Assembly: GCF_011038975.1 (NCBI RefSeq)
Contig: NZ_JAAKEC010000010.1
Span: 59,157-123,156, forward strand
Source: Adlercreutzia sp. ZJ176
GTDB taxonomy: Bacteria > Actinomycetota > Coriobacteriia > Coriobacteriales > Eggerthellaceae
Length of the DNA stretch: 64,000 nt
Direction: 5' to 3'
The notes below the pieces were generated by a model, which searched no databases, had not been told where the DNA came from, and saw only the letters and a program-made list of their open reading frames with translations. The translations under genes and the position numbers were made by a program. Positions 1-10,252 of the stretch are shown piece after piece (position 1 is the first letter of the stretch; every line of letters begins with the position of its first letter).

Positions 1-837
1 GTGGCTGTCGCCATGCTGAGCCTGGGCGCGCTCATGCTGGCGGGCTGCTCGAGCAGCAACGCGAGCTCGAGCGCTGCAAGCTCCGCGAGCTCTGCTGCCG
101 ACAAGGCCGCGACCGAAACCACCAAGCTCGTCGTCGGCTTCGACAACGCCTACCCGCCGTACGGCTTCATCGGCGATGACGGCAAGGAGACCGGCTTCGA
201 CCTCGACCTCGCCGCCGAGGTCGCCAAGCGCAACGGCTGGGAGTACGAGCAGCAGGCCATCGACTGGGATGCCAAGGATGCGCTGTTGAACCAGGGCACC
301 ATCAACTGCATCTGGAACGGCTTCACCATGGAGGGCCGCGAGGCTGACTACACCTTCTCCGAGCCCTATATGCTCAACGAGCAGGTCATCGTGGTGAAGA
401 AGGACTCCGACGTCAAGGCGCTCGAGGACCTGGCCGGCAAGACGGTCATCACGCAGGTTGACTCCGCCGCGCTCGACGTGCTCGAGAACGACGAGGAGGG
501 CGGCCAGGCCGCGCTCGCCGCGACCTTCGCCGAGCTGCAGACCATCGGCGACTACAACAACGCCTTCATGCAGCTCGAGTCCGGCATGGTTGACGCCGTC
601 GCGTGCGACCTGTCCATCGCCGCCTACCAGATGGCCGCCAACCCCGACGCGTACGTGCAGATCTCCGAGCCGCTGAGCTCCGAGCACTACGCGGTGGGCG
701 TGAAGAAGGGCAACACCGAGATGGCCGACCAGATCACCGCCACGCTGAAGGAGATGTACGAGGACGGCACCGTCGAGGAGCTGTGCAAGAAGTACGAGGA
801 GTACGGCCTCACCTTCGACAACTGGATCCTGAAGTAA
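1..837 (+). CDS. Amino-acid ABC transporter substrate-binding lipoprotein (5' end probably outside window)
   Basis: Extracytoplasmic binding protein that captures an amino acid and delivers it to the permease/ATPase encoded just downstream. The frame opens with GTG at base 1 and shows a hydrophobic stretch ending in a lipobox L-A-G-C (Cys16), then a Ser/Ala-rich linker and a family-3 solute-binding fold starting about residue 40 (KLVVGFDNAYPPYGF, followed by TGFDLDLAAEVAKR). The visible signal peptide has no basic n-region, so the true start is likely upstream of the window. The length otherwise fits the family, and the C-terminus is intact. The ligand cannot be read from sequence; polar amino acids are typical for this family. 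Confidence 0.9.
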   Translation: MAVAMLSLGALMLAGCSSSNASSSAASSASSAADKAATETTKLVVGFDNAYPPYGFIGDDGKETGFDLDLAAEVAKRNGWEYEQQAIDWDAKDALLNQGTINCIWNGFTMEGREADYTFSEPYMLNEQVIVVKKDSDVKALEDLAGKTVITQVDSAALDVLENDEEGGQAALAATFAELQTIGDYNNAFMQLESGMVDAVACDLSIAAYQMAANPDAYVQISEPLSSEHYAVGVKKGNTEMADQITATLKEMYEDGTVEELCKKYEEYGLTFDNWILK

Positions 838-1075
838 GAAGCAGGTAGCTCGAGCGGCTTGAATGCCGCGTTGGTCGCGAAGCGGGCGGGGGTGCGTGCC
901 CTCGCCCCCTTCGCATGTTTTGAGGGCTTTTGCGTTTGCCGCGGAATCGACGGCGCGACGCGCGCTGCGGGCGCGGCTGGCAGCGCAGCGCGAGCACGGC
1001 ACGGCTCGTGCGGGATGGCGGCACGGCACGGCGATGTCGCGGCAAGCGCAAGGCAACATACGAGAGGGGTAGCGC

Positions 1076-1751
1076 GTGGAATTTCTTGACGCTCTTCTGA
1101 AGGGGATGAGCTTCGACGTGATGATGGGCCTCTTGGGCAACGGCCTCATCATGACCTCGAAGATCTTCATCGTGACGCTCATCGGGTCTCTGCCTTTGGG
1201 CGTGGTGATCGCGCTCGCGCGCATGAGCAAGTTCAAGCCGCTCTCGTGGCTGGCGCAGCTCTACATCTCCATCCTGCGCGGCACGCCGCTCATGCTGCAG
1301 CTCATGGCCATCATGTTCGGCCCGTACTACCTGCTCGGCCTGCAGATGGGCCCCGACTGGAAGTTCATGGCCTGCTACATCGGCTTCATCCTGAACTACG
1401 CGGCCTACTTCGCCGAGATCTACCGCTCGGGCATCCAGTCGATCCCGCAGGGGCAGTACGAGGCGGCGAGCGTGCTGGGCTACACGCGCGCGCAGACGTT
1501 CATGAAGATCGTGCTGCCGCAGGTCATCAAGCGCATCCTGCCCGCCATGGGCAACGAGATCATCACGCTGGTGAAGGACACCTCGCTCGCCTTCGTGCTG
1601 GGCATCATGGAGATGTTCACGCAGGCCAAGGCCATCGCCGCCAGCCAGGTGAGCATGCTGCCCTACGTGGTGGCCGCGCTCATCTACTGGGTGTGCTGCC
1701 TCGTGATCGAATTCATCCTGAACCGCGTCGAGAAGAAGCTGGACTACTACC

Positions 1752-1759
<8 letters not shown>
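1076..1759 (+). CDS. Amino-acid ABC transporter permease
   Basis: Inner-membrane permease of the HisM/GlnP family, 227 aa, with several hydrophobic segments across its length. The cytoplasmic EAA loop that docks the ATPase is visible around residues 127-140 ([17 protein letters not shown]). GTG is the start, preceded by a GAGAGGGG ribosome-binding site. The stop codon overlaps the ATPase gene by 8 bp, so the two are translationally coupled. A 238-bp spacer separates it from the binding-protein gene, which is consistent with higher expression of the binding protein. No second permease is seen, so it presumably works as a homodimer. Confidence 0.92.
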
Positions 1760-2522
<763 letters not shown>

Positions 2523-2832
2523 GGAAGCGCCGCCAGCTCACCGGCATGGGCGCGGGCTCGCGAGCGGCAGCGGACGCGCGAGTGTGGGCGCCTCGCGCGA
2601 GCCTCGCGTGCAGCGCCAGCGCCCGGTCTGCGCCATCTGGCGTACACCAGGTGGAGTATATCCATGACGTAAAGGTGACGATTGCGCGGCGGCACATCGC
2701 GCGTACGCGCGGAATGATAAGGTGAGTCCGTCAATTGGAATTGCCTCGCGGGGCATAACTCGGGCCGACCTCCACGGCGTCCCGCGCAGCGGTTCTCGAC
2801 GTGACGGACATCGAGCTTAAGGAGCATGCCAC
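2523..2832 (+). other. 310-bp intergenic region before the HtrA gene
   Basis: No credible gene seen. It holds a short perfect palindrome GCGCGTACGCGC near 2699 and the HtrA leader with a GGAG ribosome-binding site at 2821-2824. I could not pair a convincing -35 with a -10 box. Confidence 0.4.
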
Positions 2833-4338
2833 ATGACGGATGCGAGCAATACCCCTTCGGGGGGCGGCTACCCCAGCCAGCCGAACCCCGCAGGTCAGCA
2901 GGGCTATCCGGGCGCGCCTTCCGCGCAGCCTGCACCCCGCCACTCGGCGTATCACTCAGCGTACCAGTCGTCCTACCCGCAGGGCGGCGCGAGCCACGCT
3001 GCGCCTGCGGGCACCCCCGGCGCCTCGGGCGGCATGGGCGCCGGCTTTCCCGGCGGCGCGCCGCACGAGGCGCAGCGCAAGAAGGGCTCGGCGGGCAAGA
3101 CCTTCGTCGTGGCGTTCGCGGGCGCGCTGCTCGCCTGCGTGCTGGCTTTCGGCGTTGCCGGCGTGGTCGGCCTGATGAACGACGGCGGCGGCGCGTCGGG
3201 CGGCACCTCGCTGGGCGCCTCCACCTCATCTCCGGTTGCCGCGGGCGAGGCTGACGCGACGCTGCCCGAGGCCGTGGCGGCCAAGTGCCTGCCCTCCGTG
3301 GCGGCCATCGACGTGTACGCGAGCGCCGCGAGCAGCGCGCTGCCGTTCGGCTTCGGCACCGGGCAGGGCCAGGGCACCGGTGAGCTCGTGCAGAGCTCGC
3401 TGGGCTCGGGCGTGGTGCTGACGGCTGACGGCTACATCGTCACGAACTACCACGTGGTGGAAGGCGGCGAGGCCTACAAGGTGACGGTGGGCGGCGAGAC
3501 GTACGACGCGGAGCTCGTGGGCTCCGACCCCAGCTCTGACGTGGCGGTCCTGAAGGCGAAGGGCGCCTCGGGCCTGACGGCCATCGAGATCGGCGACTCG
3601 GACAACCTGACCATCGGCGAGTGGGTCATGTCGATCGGCAGCCCGTTCGGCCTCGAGCAGTCGGTGGCCACGGGCATCGTGTCGGCCACGAGCCGCTCGC
3701 AGATCATGGAGCCCTCGACCGACATGTACGGTAACAGCACGGGCGAGTACACCATCTACCCCAACATGATCCAGACTGACGCGGCCATTAACCCCGGCAA
3801 CTCCGGCGGCGCGCTGGTTGACGCCGAGGGCAAGCTCATCGGCATCAACACGCTCATCACGTCGTACTCGGGCAACTACTCGGGCGTGGGCTTCGCCATC
3901 CCGGTGAACTACGCCATCAGCCTGGCCCAGCAGATCATCGACGGCAAGACGCCCACCCACGCGCAGCTCGGCGTGTCGATGACCACGGTGAACCCCTCGA
4001 TCGCGAAGCGCTACGGGCTCGCGGTCGACGAAGGCGCCTACGTGTCGGCGGTGAGCGCCGGCTCGGGCGCCGCCGAGGCGGGCATCGAGGCGGGCGACAT
4101 CATCACGTCATTCGACGGGAAGGCCGTGGCGAGCGCGTCCGACCTGATGCTCGACGTGCGGGCGAAGAACCCGGGCGACGTGGTGACGGTCACGGTGAAC
4201 CGCGACGGCGCGACGAAGGACCTGCAGGTGACGCTGGGCTCCGACGAGTCGAGCATGAGCGCCTTGCAGCAGCAGGGCGGGAACCTGCTCGACATGCTGC
4301 GGGGCGACTCGGGCTCAGGCTCGGGTGACGCCGCGTAG
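2833..4338 (+). CDS. HtrA/DegP-type membrane-anchored serine protease with PDZ domain
   Basis: Envelope quality-control protease, 501 aa. The N-terminus is a cytoplasmic Pro/Gly/Ser/Tyr-rich tail (residues 1-85), followed by one membrane span (about 90-115). The trypsin-like domain carries the triad His207 (TNYHVV), Asp236 (SSDVAVL) and Ser324 (NPGNSGGAL). A single PDZ domain occupies about residues 375-470, followed by a short Ser/Gly-rich tail. ATG 2833 is chosen because a GGAG ribosome-binding site lies 8 nt upstream. It is flanked by its own terminator and appears monocistronic. Confidence 0.93.
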   Translation: MTDASNTPSGGGYPSQPNPAGQQGYPGAPSAQPAPRHSAYHSAYQSSYPQGGASHAAPAGTPGASGGMGAGFPGGAPHEAQRKKGSAGKTFVVAFAGALLACVLAFGVAGVVGLMNDGGGASGGTSLGASTSSPVAAGEADATLPEAVAAKCLPSVAAIDVYASAASSALPFGFGTGQGQGTGELVQSSLGSGVVLTADGYIVTNYHVVEGGEAYKVTVGGETYDAELVGSDPSSDVAVLKAKGASGLTAIEIGDSDNLTIGEWVMSIGSPFGLEQSVATGIVSATSRSQIMEPSTDMYGNSTGEYTIYPNMIQTDAAINPGNSGGALVDAEGKLIGINTLITSYSGNYSGVGFAIPVNYAISLAQQIIDGKTPTHAQLGVSMTTVNPSIAKRYGLAVDEGAYVSAVSAGSGAAEAGIEAGDIITSFDGKAVASASDLMLDVRAKNPGDVVTVTVNRDGATKDLQVTLGSDESSMSALQQQGGNLLDMLRGDSGSGSGDAA

Positions 4339-4392
4339 CGCGAAAACGCTCTGCGCGAGACAGCCATCCCTGTCGCTTCATCCCTTTCCCTG

Positions 4393-4420
4393 GCGGCGCC
4401 CCTCATGCGAGGGGCGCCGC
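4393..4420 (+). terminator. Hairpin terminator after the HtrA gene
   Basis: A perfect 12-bp GC-rich stem (GCGGCGCCCCTC / GAGGGGCGCCGC) with an ATGC loop. No long T tract follows, so it may be a weak or factor-assisted terminator. Confidence 0.6.
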
Positions 4421-4620
4421 TGTGCGCAGGCCCAAGGCGCGGGGGGCGGCGCCGCGTGCGAGGCTTATGCGAGGGGCGCTGCTGCGTGCGGGGTTCAAGG
4501 CGCGGTCGGCGGCGCGGCTCCCGGCGCAGCCCCCCGGCTCCCGGCGCAGCCCCCCGGTTCCCTGGCACCCCTGGCGCCCCTGGCGCCCCTGGCCCTGCCC
4601 GCCGGAAAGTCCCCTTCGAC
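4421..4620 (+). repeat. GC-rich minisatellite-like stretch
   Basis: Non-coding part of the HtrA-aminotransferase gap. It contains two exact tandem copies of a 20-bp unit (GGCTCCCGGCGCAGCCCCCC at 4516-4535 and 4536-4555), then several copies of CCTGGCGCC. The only ORFs are low-complexity reading frames. A TATTAT at 4681-4686 could be a -10 box for the next gene, without a clear -35. Confidence 0.6.
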
Positions 4621-4720
4621 CACTCGGGCCGTCAATGCCCGGGTAATTCCCGCCTGATCACGCCCAGCCCGCGCGATAAGTATTATTCTGTTCTCGCACT
4701 TGGAAAACGGAAGGATACTC

Positions 4721-5899
4721 ATGATCAACGAGAGAATGTTCGACCTGGGCGACGAGCCCAGCGCGATCCGCGAGCTGTTCTCCTACGGGCTGGGCCGCAA
4801 GGCTGAGATCGGCGCGGAGAACGTGTTCGACTACAGCATCGGCAACCCCAGCGTCCCCGCGCCGGACAAGGTGCGCGACACCATCCTGGCGCTCATGGAC
4901 GAGGACCCGGTGGCGCTGCACGGCTACACGCCGGCCTCGGGCGACCCGAAGGTGAAGCAGGTGGTGGCCGACCACATCCGCACGAGCTACGGCGCGCCCG
5001 CCACCCCGGGCAACATCTACCTCACGGCGGGCGCGGCGGCGGGCCTCGCCATTACGCTCACCGCTATCACCAACCCGGGGGACGAGGTCATCGTGATCTC
5101 GCCGTTCTTTCCCGAGTACGCCACGTGGATCGACACCTGCGGCTGCACCCGCGTCGAGGTGCCGGCGCTCGTGCCGAGCTTCCAGATGGACGTGCCCGCC
5201 GTCGAGGCCGCCATCACGGCGAAGACGAGCGCCGTCATCATCAACTCGCCGAACAACCCGGTGGGCGCGGTGTACATGCGCGAGAACCTTGAGGCGCTCG
5301 CCGCCATGCTCACGCGCAAGGAAGCCGAACTCGGCCATCCGATCTACCTGGTCAGCGACGAGCCGTACCGTGAGATCACCTACGGCAAGGAAGTGCCCTA
5401 CGTGCCGTGCGTGTACCCGCGCACTATCGTGTGCTACTCGTACTCGAAGTCGCTGTCGCTGCCGGGCGAGCGCATCGGCTTCATCTACGTGTCCGACTAC
5501 ATGGACGACGCGCAGAAGGTGTCGGTGGCCGTTGCGGGCGCGGGCCGCGCGCTCGGCTACATCTGCGCGCCGGCGTTGCTGCAGCGCGTGATCGCCGCGT
5601 GCATCGCCGAGCCCTCCGACGTGGAGGCATACGCCACGAATCGCCGCATCCTCACCGAGGGCCTCTCCGCGCTCGGCTACGAGTACGTGGAGCCCGACGG
5701 CGCGTTCTATCTGTGGGTCAAGGCGCTCGAGGACGACGCGCAGGCGTTCTCCGACCGCGCCAAGCAGTTCGAGCTGCTGCTCGTGCCCTCCGACAGCTTC
5801 GGCTGCCCCGGCTGGGTGCGCCTGTCCTACTGCATCGCCCGCGACACCATCGAGCGGTCGATGCCGGCCTTCAAGCAGCTCATGGAGAGCTACCAGTAG
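4721..5899 (+). CDS. PLP-dependent class I/II aminotransferase
   Basis: Cytosolic aminotransferase of the aspartate-aminotransferase fold, 392 aa. The Schiff-base lysine lies in SYSKSLSLPGERIGF (about residue 243). The PLP-binding Asp is in SDEPYR, and INSPNNPVG is the conserved substrate/cofactor loop. I use ATG 4721 rather than the in-frame TTG at 4700 because AAGG sits 6 nt upstream of ATG 4721. It stands alone with a terminator downstream. The exact amino-acid donor is not readable; the 'TLT/AGAAAGLAIT' region fits general alanine/aspartate-type enzymes. Confidence 0.88.
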   Translation: MINERMFDLGDEPSAIRELFSYGLGRKAEIGAENVFDYSIGNPSVPAPDKVRDTILALMDEDPVALHGYTPASGDPKVKQVVADHIRTSYGAPATPGNIYLTAGAAAGLAITLTAITNPGDEVIVISPFFPEYATWIDTCGCTRVEVPALVPSFQMDVPAVEAAITAKTSAVIINSPNNPVGAVYMRENLEALAAMLTRKEAELGHPIYLVSDEPYREITYGKEVPYVPCVYPRTIVCYSYSKSLSLPGERIGFIYVSDYMDDAQKVSVAVAGAGRALGYICAPALLQRVIAACIAEPSDVEAYATNRRILTEGLSALGYEYVEPDGAFYLWVKALEDDAQAFSDRAKQFELLLVPSDSFGCPGWVRLSYCIARDTIERSMPAFKQLMESYQ

Positions 5900-6005
5900 G
5901 CAAGCGCGCCGGCAGGCAAGCGCGCTGGGAGATAGCGTGCCGGCAATCGAGCGTGTCGGCAGGCAAGCGCGCTCAGGCGCCGCCCGAAGGCGGACAGCAT
6001 GACGA

Positions 6006-6040
6006 AGCGCCCCGTCGCATGAGCGGCGGGGCGCTTTTTC
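6006..6040 (+). terminator. Rho-independent terminator
   Basis: The stem AAGCGCCCC pairs with GGGGCGCTT, extended by an imperfect inner stem and followed by a T5 run. It lies between the aminotransferase and the convergent flavoprotein gene and can serve the plus strand. Just upstream (5900-5980) are three copies of GGCAAGCGCGC. Confidence 0.75.
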
Positions 6041-6132
6041 GTCTTCGGGGGTTTCGCGCCCGGTCTTGCGTGTCCGGCCGAGTGCGCTCGGCCCTGCGCA
6101 TCCAGCCTTGCGCGTTCTGCCGGACGCCTGTA

Positions 6133-6675
6133 TTACGAAATGCTCGCGCCCAGGTCGTAGGCTTGCTGCAGGCCGGGGTTGCCGGCGATGGCGCCCTTCT
6201 CGTAGACGCTGTTCACGATCACCTCGCCGATGCTCTCCTGCTTGCAGTAGTTCGCGCACACCTTGTAGCTGTTCACGAGCGGCTCGCAGGTGGAAGCGTC
6301 CTTGTCTTCGAAGCAGAGCAGAAGCCCGATCTGCGGGATGTTAAACGGCTTGGCGATGCCGCAGAACATGCGGTCCTGGAAGGCGCGCAGCTGCGCGGGG
6401 AAGTTGTAGTAGTACATGGGCGTGGCGAACACGAGCACGTCGGCTTCGCGCAGCAGCGGGTAGAACTGCTGCATCTCGTCTTGCTGGACGCAGGCGCCGT
6501 CGTGGCTGAAGCAGTATTCGCACGCCATGCAGCCGCCGATCTTCGCATGCCCCACGTCGATGCGCGTCACGTTGTTGCCGGCTGCCTCGGCTCCCTTGAT
6601 GAACTCGTCTGCGAGCATGCTCGAGTTCCCGCCTTTGCGCGGGCTGGCATGCACCACCAAGATGTTCTTTGCCAT
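6133..6675 (-). CDS. NADPH-dependent FMN reductase-like / iron-sulfur flavoprotein
   Basis: Flavodoxin-fold protein, 180 aa. The FMN phosphate loop is visible near the N-terminus (VVHASPRKGGNSSM, residues 7-20). A four-cysteine cluster Cys49, Cys52, Cys55 and Cys62 (CMACEYC then a downstream C) is the hallmark of iron-sulfur flavoproteins that bind a 4Fe-4S cluster. The motif TPMYYYNFPAQLRAFQDR is the second flavin loop. It likely shuttles electrons between ferredoxin or NAD(P)H and a small acceptor; the acceptor is unknown. It is transcribed alone, leftward, divergent from the ABC exporter genes. Confidence 0.85.
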   Translation of the reverse strand: MAKNILVVHASPRKGGNSSMLADEFIKGAEAAGNNVTRIDVGHAKIGGCMACEYCFSHDGACVQQDEMQQFYPLLREADVLVFATPMYYYNFPAQLRAFQDRMFCGIAKPFNIPQIGLLLCFEDKDASTCEPLVNSYKVCANYCKQESIGEVIVNSVYEKGAIAGNPGLQQAYDLGASIS

Positions 6676-6844
6676 GGAAACGCTCCTTGACCTCGTTTGA
6701 TACCTCTTGTGGCATTATAGCGCGCATGGCGGGGCGCGTGGCGGAATGCGTGGCGGAGCGCGTGACGGGGGTGGTAGGAGCGGTAGGGTGACGGTGAGGC
6801 TCCGATAGCGGGATCTCCAATAAAGCGAAGTCTCCGACAGCCCG

Positions 6845-6873
6845 TTGACGCCGCCTCCATGTTATGCAATACT
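6845..6873 (+). promoter_or_regulatory. Candidate sigma-70-type promoter for the ABC exporter operon
   Basis: TTGACG (6845-6850), a 17-bp spacer and AATACT (6868-6873), in an A/T-rich patch about 60 bp before the ATPase start. The -35 box is strong and the -10 box matches 4 of 6 positions. Confidence 0.5.
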
Positions 6874-6935
6874 TATTACGCAACAATTATTACTTTAATG
6901 AGGGACATCCAATCTCAACCAACGGAGGCAGCATC

Positions 6936-7646
6936 ATGCTGAGAATCGAGCACCTGACGAAGGTCTTCGGCACGAAGGTCGCGGTGGACGACTTGAGCCT
7001 GCACATCATGCCGGGCGAGATCTACGGGTTCATCGGCCACAACGGCGCGGGCAAGACGACGACCCTGCGCTCGGTGGTCGGCATCCAGCAGTTCGACGCC
7101 GGCGAGGTCTACGTCAACGGCCTGTCCGTCAAAGACGATCCGCTCGCCTGCAAGCGAGCGCTCGCCTACATTCCCGACAACCCCGACCTCTACGAGTTCA
7201 TGACGGGGATCAAGTACCTCAACTTCATCGCCGACATCTTCGAGGTGGGCGCGGCGGAACGGCAGGCGCGCATACGCGACTACGCGGACCGGTTCGAGCT
7301 CACTATGGAGCTGGCCCAGCCCATAGCCGCGTACTCCCATGGCATGAGGCAGAAGCTCGCCATCGTGTCGGCATGGCTGCACGAGCCGAGGCTCATCGTG
7401 ATGGACGAGCCTTTCGTGGGGCTCGATCCGAAAGCGTCGCGCCACCTCAAGGACATGATGCGCGAGGTGTGCGACAGCGGCGGCGCGATATTCTTCTCCA
7501 CCCACGTGCTGGAGGTGGCCGAGAAGCTGTGCGACAAGGTGGCCGTCATCAAGCGGGGGAAGCTCGTGCGCTCCGGCACCGTGGAAGAGGTCAAGGGCGA
7601 CGACTCCCTGGAGGACGCCTTCCTCGAGCTGGAGGGGGAGCGATGA
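6936..7646 (+). CDS. ABC exporter ATP-binding protein
   Basis: ATPase of the CcmA/BcrA type, 236 aa. Walker A GHNGAGKTT lies near residue 35. The signature reads YSHGMRQKL and Walker B LIVMDEPFVGLDP, with the switch His in FFSTHVLE. An in-frame frame extends upstream, but ATG 6936 has ACGGAGG 8 nt before it. Its stop overlaps the permease start as ATGA, so the pair is coupled. The substrate is unknown; the adjacent TetR gene suggests control by a small ligand. Confidence 0.9.
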   Translation: MLRIEHLTKVFGTKVAVDDLSLHIMPGEIYGFIGHNGAGKTTTLRSVVGIQQFDAGEVYVNGLSVKDDPLACKRALAYIPDNPDLYEFMTGIKYLNFIADIFEVGAAERQARIRDYADRFELTMELAQPIAAYSHGMRQKLAIVSAWLHEPRLIVMDEPFVGLDPKASRHLKDMMREVCDSGGAIFFSTHVLEVAEKLCDKVAVIKRGKLVRSGTVEEVKGDDSLEDAFLELEGER

Positions 7647-9241
7647 TCGGCGTATTGCTCAAGAAGCAGGTAGCCGAGGTGTGGCGCGGGTACTTCTACG
7701 ACGCGAAGGAGAACAAGGCGCGCTCCCGGCTTTCCACCGCGGTGAGGTTTTTGCTGTTCGCCCTGCTGATGATCGTCCTTCTCGGGGGCATCTTCGCGGC
7801 GCTGGCCCTCTTCCTCTGCCAGCCGTTCGCCGACGTCGGCATGGGGTGGATGTACTTCGTCGTCATGGGGATGGTCGCCGTCCTTCTGGGGGCGTTCGGC
7901 AGCATATTCAACGGCTACGCCGGCCTCTACCTCGCGAAGGACAACGACCTGCTGCTCTCCATGCCCGTGCCGCTCGGCGCCATCCTCGCGGCGCGCCTGC
8001 TGAACGTCTACCTGCTCGGGCTGATGTACTCGGGCATCGTGTGCGCGCCGGCGCTGATCGTGTACTGGGCGGTGGCTCGGTGCGACGCCTTCGTCATGCT
8101 CGCCGGCCTGCTCTGGGCCTTCCTCGTGTCGATGATCGTGCTGGTGCTGTCTTGCGCGTTGGGCTGGGTGGTGGCGCGCATCAGCCTGAAGCTGAAGGAC
8201 AAGGGCCTCGTGGCCGCGATCGCCGCGGTGCTCCTTCTTGCTGCGTACTGGGCTTTCTGCGGCCAGATATACGCGGTGCTGTACGACCTGACGGCCAACG
8301 CCGCCTCCTACGGCACGCAGGTGCGGGAGTCGGCCGCGGTGCTGTACTGCTTCGGCCGGGCTGCGGAAGGGGACTGGCCCTCGCTGCTCGCCATGGCGGC
8401 GGTCATAGGGGCGGCTTTCGCCGTGGTCTGGCTCGTCCTGTCGCGCACGTTCCTGCATACGGTCACGGCGACCGGTGCGCAGGGAAAGGCGGTGTATCGC
8501 GAGAAGGCGATGCGGCGGAAGAGCCCCGCGCGCGCCCTTCTGGGAAAGGAGCTGCAACGGCTCGTCTCGAGCGCCAACTACCTGCTCAACTGCAGCCTCG
8601 GAACGGTGATGCTCCCTCTGCTCGGCGGGCTTCTGCTTTGGAAGGGGGGAGAGTACGTGGAGCTGTTCGGCGAGGTGTTCGCGGGAATGCCCGGCACGGC
8701 GTCGATCTTGCTCTGCGTGGCCGCCTGCATGCTCGCGGTCATGAACGACACGGCCGTCCCCTCGGTGTCGCTTGAGGGCGCGAATCTCTGGCTGGTGCGC
8801 TCCCTGCCGGTCTCGACGTGGCGAGTCCTGCAGGCGAAGCTGCGCCTGCAGGTGGCCCTCACGGCGCCGCCGCTGCTCTTCTGCAGCGTGTGCGCGGTTC
8901 TGGTGCTGCGCGTCTCGCTGGTGGAGTCGCTGCTTCTGCTGCTCGTCCCGCAGCTGTTTATGCTGCTGCTCGCCCATCTGGGGCTTGCGCTGGGGCTCCT
9001 CTGGCCCAACCTCAGGTGGACGGACGAGACGGCGCCCGTCAAGCGGAGCATGGCCGTCATCCTGGCCATGATCGCAGGCTGGGTCTGCGGGCTCGCCCTG
9101 GCGGCGATCTGGCTCTGGCAAGGATGGCACCTGGGGGCCGCGCCCTACCTCCTCCTTACGGCCGCGCTGGCCGCCTGCGCGTGCGCAGGCGTTCGCCTCT
9201 GGCTCAAATCGAGCGGCTGCAGGCGGTTCGAGGCGCTCTGA
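7643..9241 (+). CDS. ABC-2-type exporter permease
   Basis: Integral membrane protein of 532 aa with roughly a dozen hydrophobic segments, for example around residues 35-65, 70-95, 115-180, 195-225 and 430-510. The start ATG overlaps the ATPase stop (ATGA), ruling out the longer upstream extension of the frame. It is the partner of the preceding ATPase and lacks any soluble enzymatic domain. It resembles large single-chain export permeases rather than importers because no binding protein is nearby. Confidence 0.85.
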   Translation: MIGVLLKKQVAEVWRGYFYDAKENKARSRLSTAVRFLLFALLMIVLLGGIFAALALFLCQPFADVGMGWMYFVVMGMVAVLLGAFGSIFNGYAGLYLAKDNDLLLSMPVPLGAILAARLLNVYLLGLMYSGIVCAPALIVYWAVARCDAFVMLAGLLWAFLVSMIVLVLSCALGWVVARISLKLKDKGLVAAIAAVLLLAAYWAFCGQIYAVLYDLTANAASYGTQVRESAAVLYCFGRAAEGDWPSLLAMAAVIGAAFAVVWLVLSRTFLHTVTATGAQGKAVYREKAMRRKSPARALLGKELQRLVSSANYLLNCSLGTVMLPLLGGLLLWKGGEYVELFGEVFAGMPGTASILLCVAACMLAVMNDTAVPSVSLEGANLWLVRSLPVSTWRVLQAKLRLQVALTAPPLLFCSVCAVLVLRVSLVESLLLLLVPQLFMLLLAHLGLALGLLWPNLRWTDETAPVKRSMAVILAMIAGWVCGLALAAIWLWQGWHLGAAPYLLLTAALAACACAGVRLWLKSSGCRRFEAL

Positions 9242-9255
9242 CCTTGCCTTATAAT
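9227..9255 (+). promoter_or_regulatory. Candidate promoter of the TetR gene
   Basis: A consensus -10 box TATAAT at 9250-9255 lies just after the permease stop. A poor -35 (TTCGAG, 9227-9232) is 17 bp upstream. Autorepression by TetR here is plausible but not shown. Confidence 0.5.
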
Positions 9256-9295
9256 GGATGCTCGTAGCAGGGGCGTTTTTCGAGAGGAGGCTTTC

Positions 9296-9934
9296 ATGCC
9301 GCCGAAGGCGAAGTTCACGAAGGATCAGATAGTCGAAGCCGCTCTCGACATCGTCCGCGAGGGGGGCGTCGAGGCCATCACGGCGCAAGCCATGGCCAAG
9401 CAGCTTGGCACGTCCACGCGCCCGATGTTCACCTACTTCGACACGGTGGAGGACCTTCGGACTGCGGCGACGGATGCAGCGTGGCGGATATACGACGAGC
9501 GGGCTCGGCAGGGGCTCGCGCTCACGCCGGCGTTCAAGGGGTTCGGGATGGCCTTCGTCCGCTTTGCCGTGGAGGAGCCGAGCCTCTTCCGGCTGCTCTT
9601 CATGCGCAAGTCGAAGCACATGAGCATCGACGAGCACCTCGAGCGCGAAGGGCATCTCGACGTCGTCCTCGATGCCGTGATGAGCACCTTCCACATCGGC
9701 CGCGATCAGGCCAAGTGGCTTTACGAGAACATGCTGATCTACGTGCACGGAATCGCCGCGATGTGCGCGAGCGAGGCCGTCAGGTTCACCGACGAGGAGG
9801 TCGCCTCGAGGCTCGGCCTGCTCTGTCGCGGCCTGCTCATGGGGATGAGCGAGCCTGCGAACGAGCAGACTGCCGTGATGCCCGGCCCCGACGTGGTGTT
9901 CGACGGCAGCCTCGAGAACTACCTGTCCCGCTGA
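9296..9934 (+). CDS. TetR-family transcriptional regulator
   Basis: 212-aa repressor-type protein. The N-terminal helix-turn-helix spans about residues 10-55 (FTKDQIVEAALDIVREGG then TAQAMAKQLGTSTRPMFTYF). The remainder is a helical ligand-binding and dimerisation domain. ATG 9296 is preferred over the in-frame ATG 9254 because GAGAGGAGG lies upstream of it and the earlier ATG overlaps the -10 box. Its position after an export pump suggests it controls that pump; the inducer is unknown. Confidence 0.88.
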   Translation: MPPKAKFTKDQIVEAALDIVREGGVEAITAQAMAKQLGTSTRPMFTYFDTVEDLRTAATDAAWRIYDERARQGLALTPAFKGFGMAFVRFAVEEPSLFRLLFMRKSKHMSIDEHLEREGHLDVVLDAVMSTFHIGRDQAKWLYENMLIYVHGIAAMCASEAVRFTDEEVASRLGLLCRGLLMGMSEPANEQTAVMPGPDVVFDGSLENYLSR

Positions 9935-10170
9935 CAGCCGTCGCTCGCAGCTCCTTTGGGCGCTTTGCGCCGGTTTGCTTTTGCCTGAACTCATCACGCC
10001 AGAGGCTTTCGGGCGGGCATATCGTGATGTGAAGGGGCGATGCGCGGTCTTGCCCGCTGCTTGCTGGGGCCCGGGCAGCTTTGCCGGGTTGAGCAGCTCC
10101 TCGGGGCGCTTTGCGCTGGCTTGCTGCCCGGGTGCGTCCGCTCATGAGCGTCGTGGCGTATTCCTTCTTT

Positions 10171-10248
10171 ATTCATGAATAATAGTTATAGGTATATCTA
10201 TCTGGGAAAAGTATTATTCGATAAGCATATTGTGAATGATTCTTCACA
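10171..10248 (+). promoter_or_regulatory. A/T-rich palindrome cluster upstream of the MarR gene
   Basis: This part of the 392-bp gap (9935-10326) has three symmetrical elements. ATTCATGAAT at 10171-10180 is a perfect palindrome. GAATAATA (10177-10184) is repeated inverted as TATTATTC (10212-10219). TGTGAA-N6-TTCACA (10231-10248) directly abuts the promoter. They are likely operator sites. The rest of the gap (9935-10170) shows no gene. Confidence 0.55.
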
Positions 10249-10252
10249 GCGC

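Noticed and set aside
7280..9997. 905-aa open frame on the minus strand
   Set aside because: It is an antisense shadow of the ABC permease and TetR genes, with Arg/His/Ala-rich, low-complexity composition typical of GC-rich DNA.
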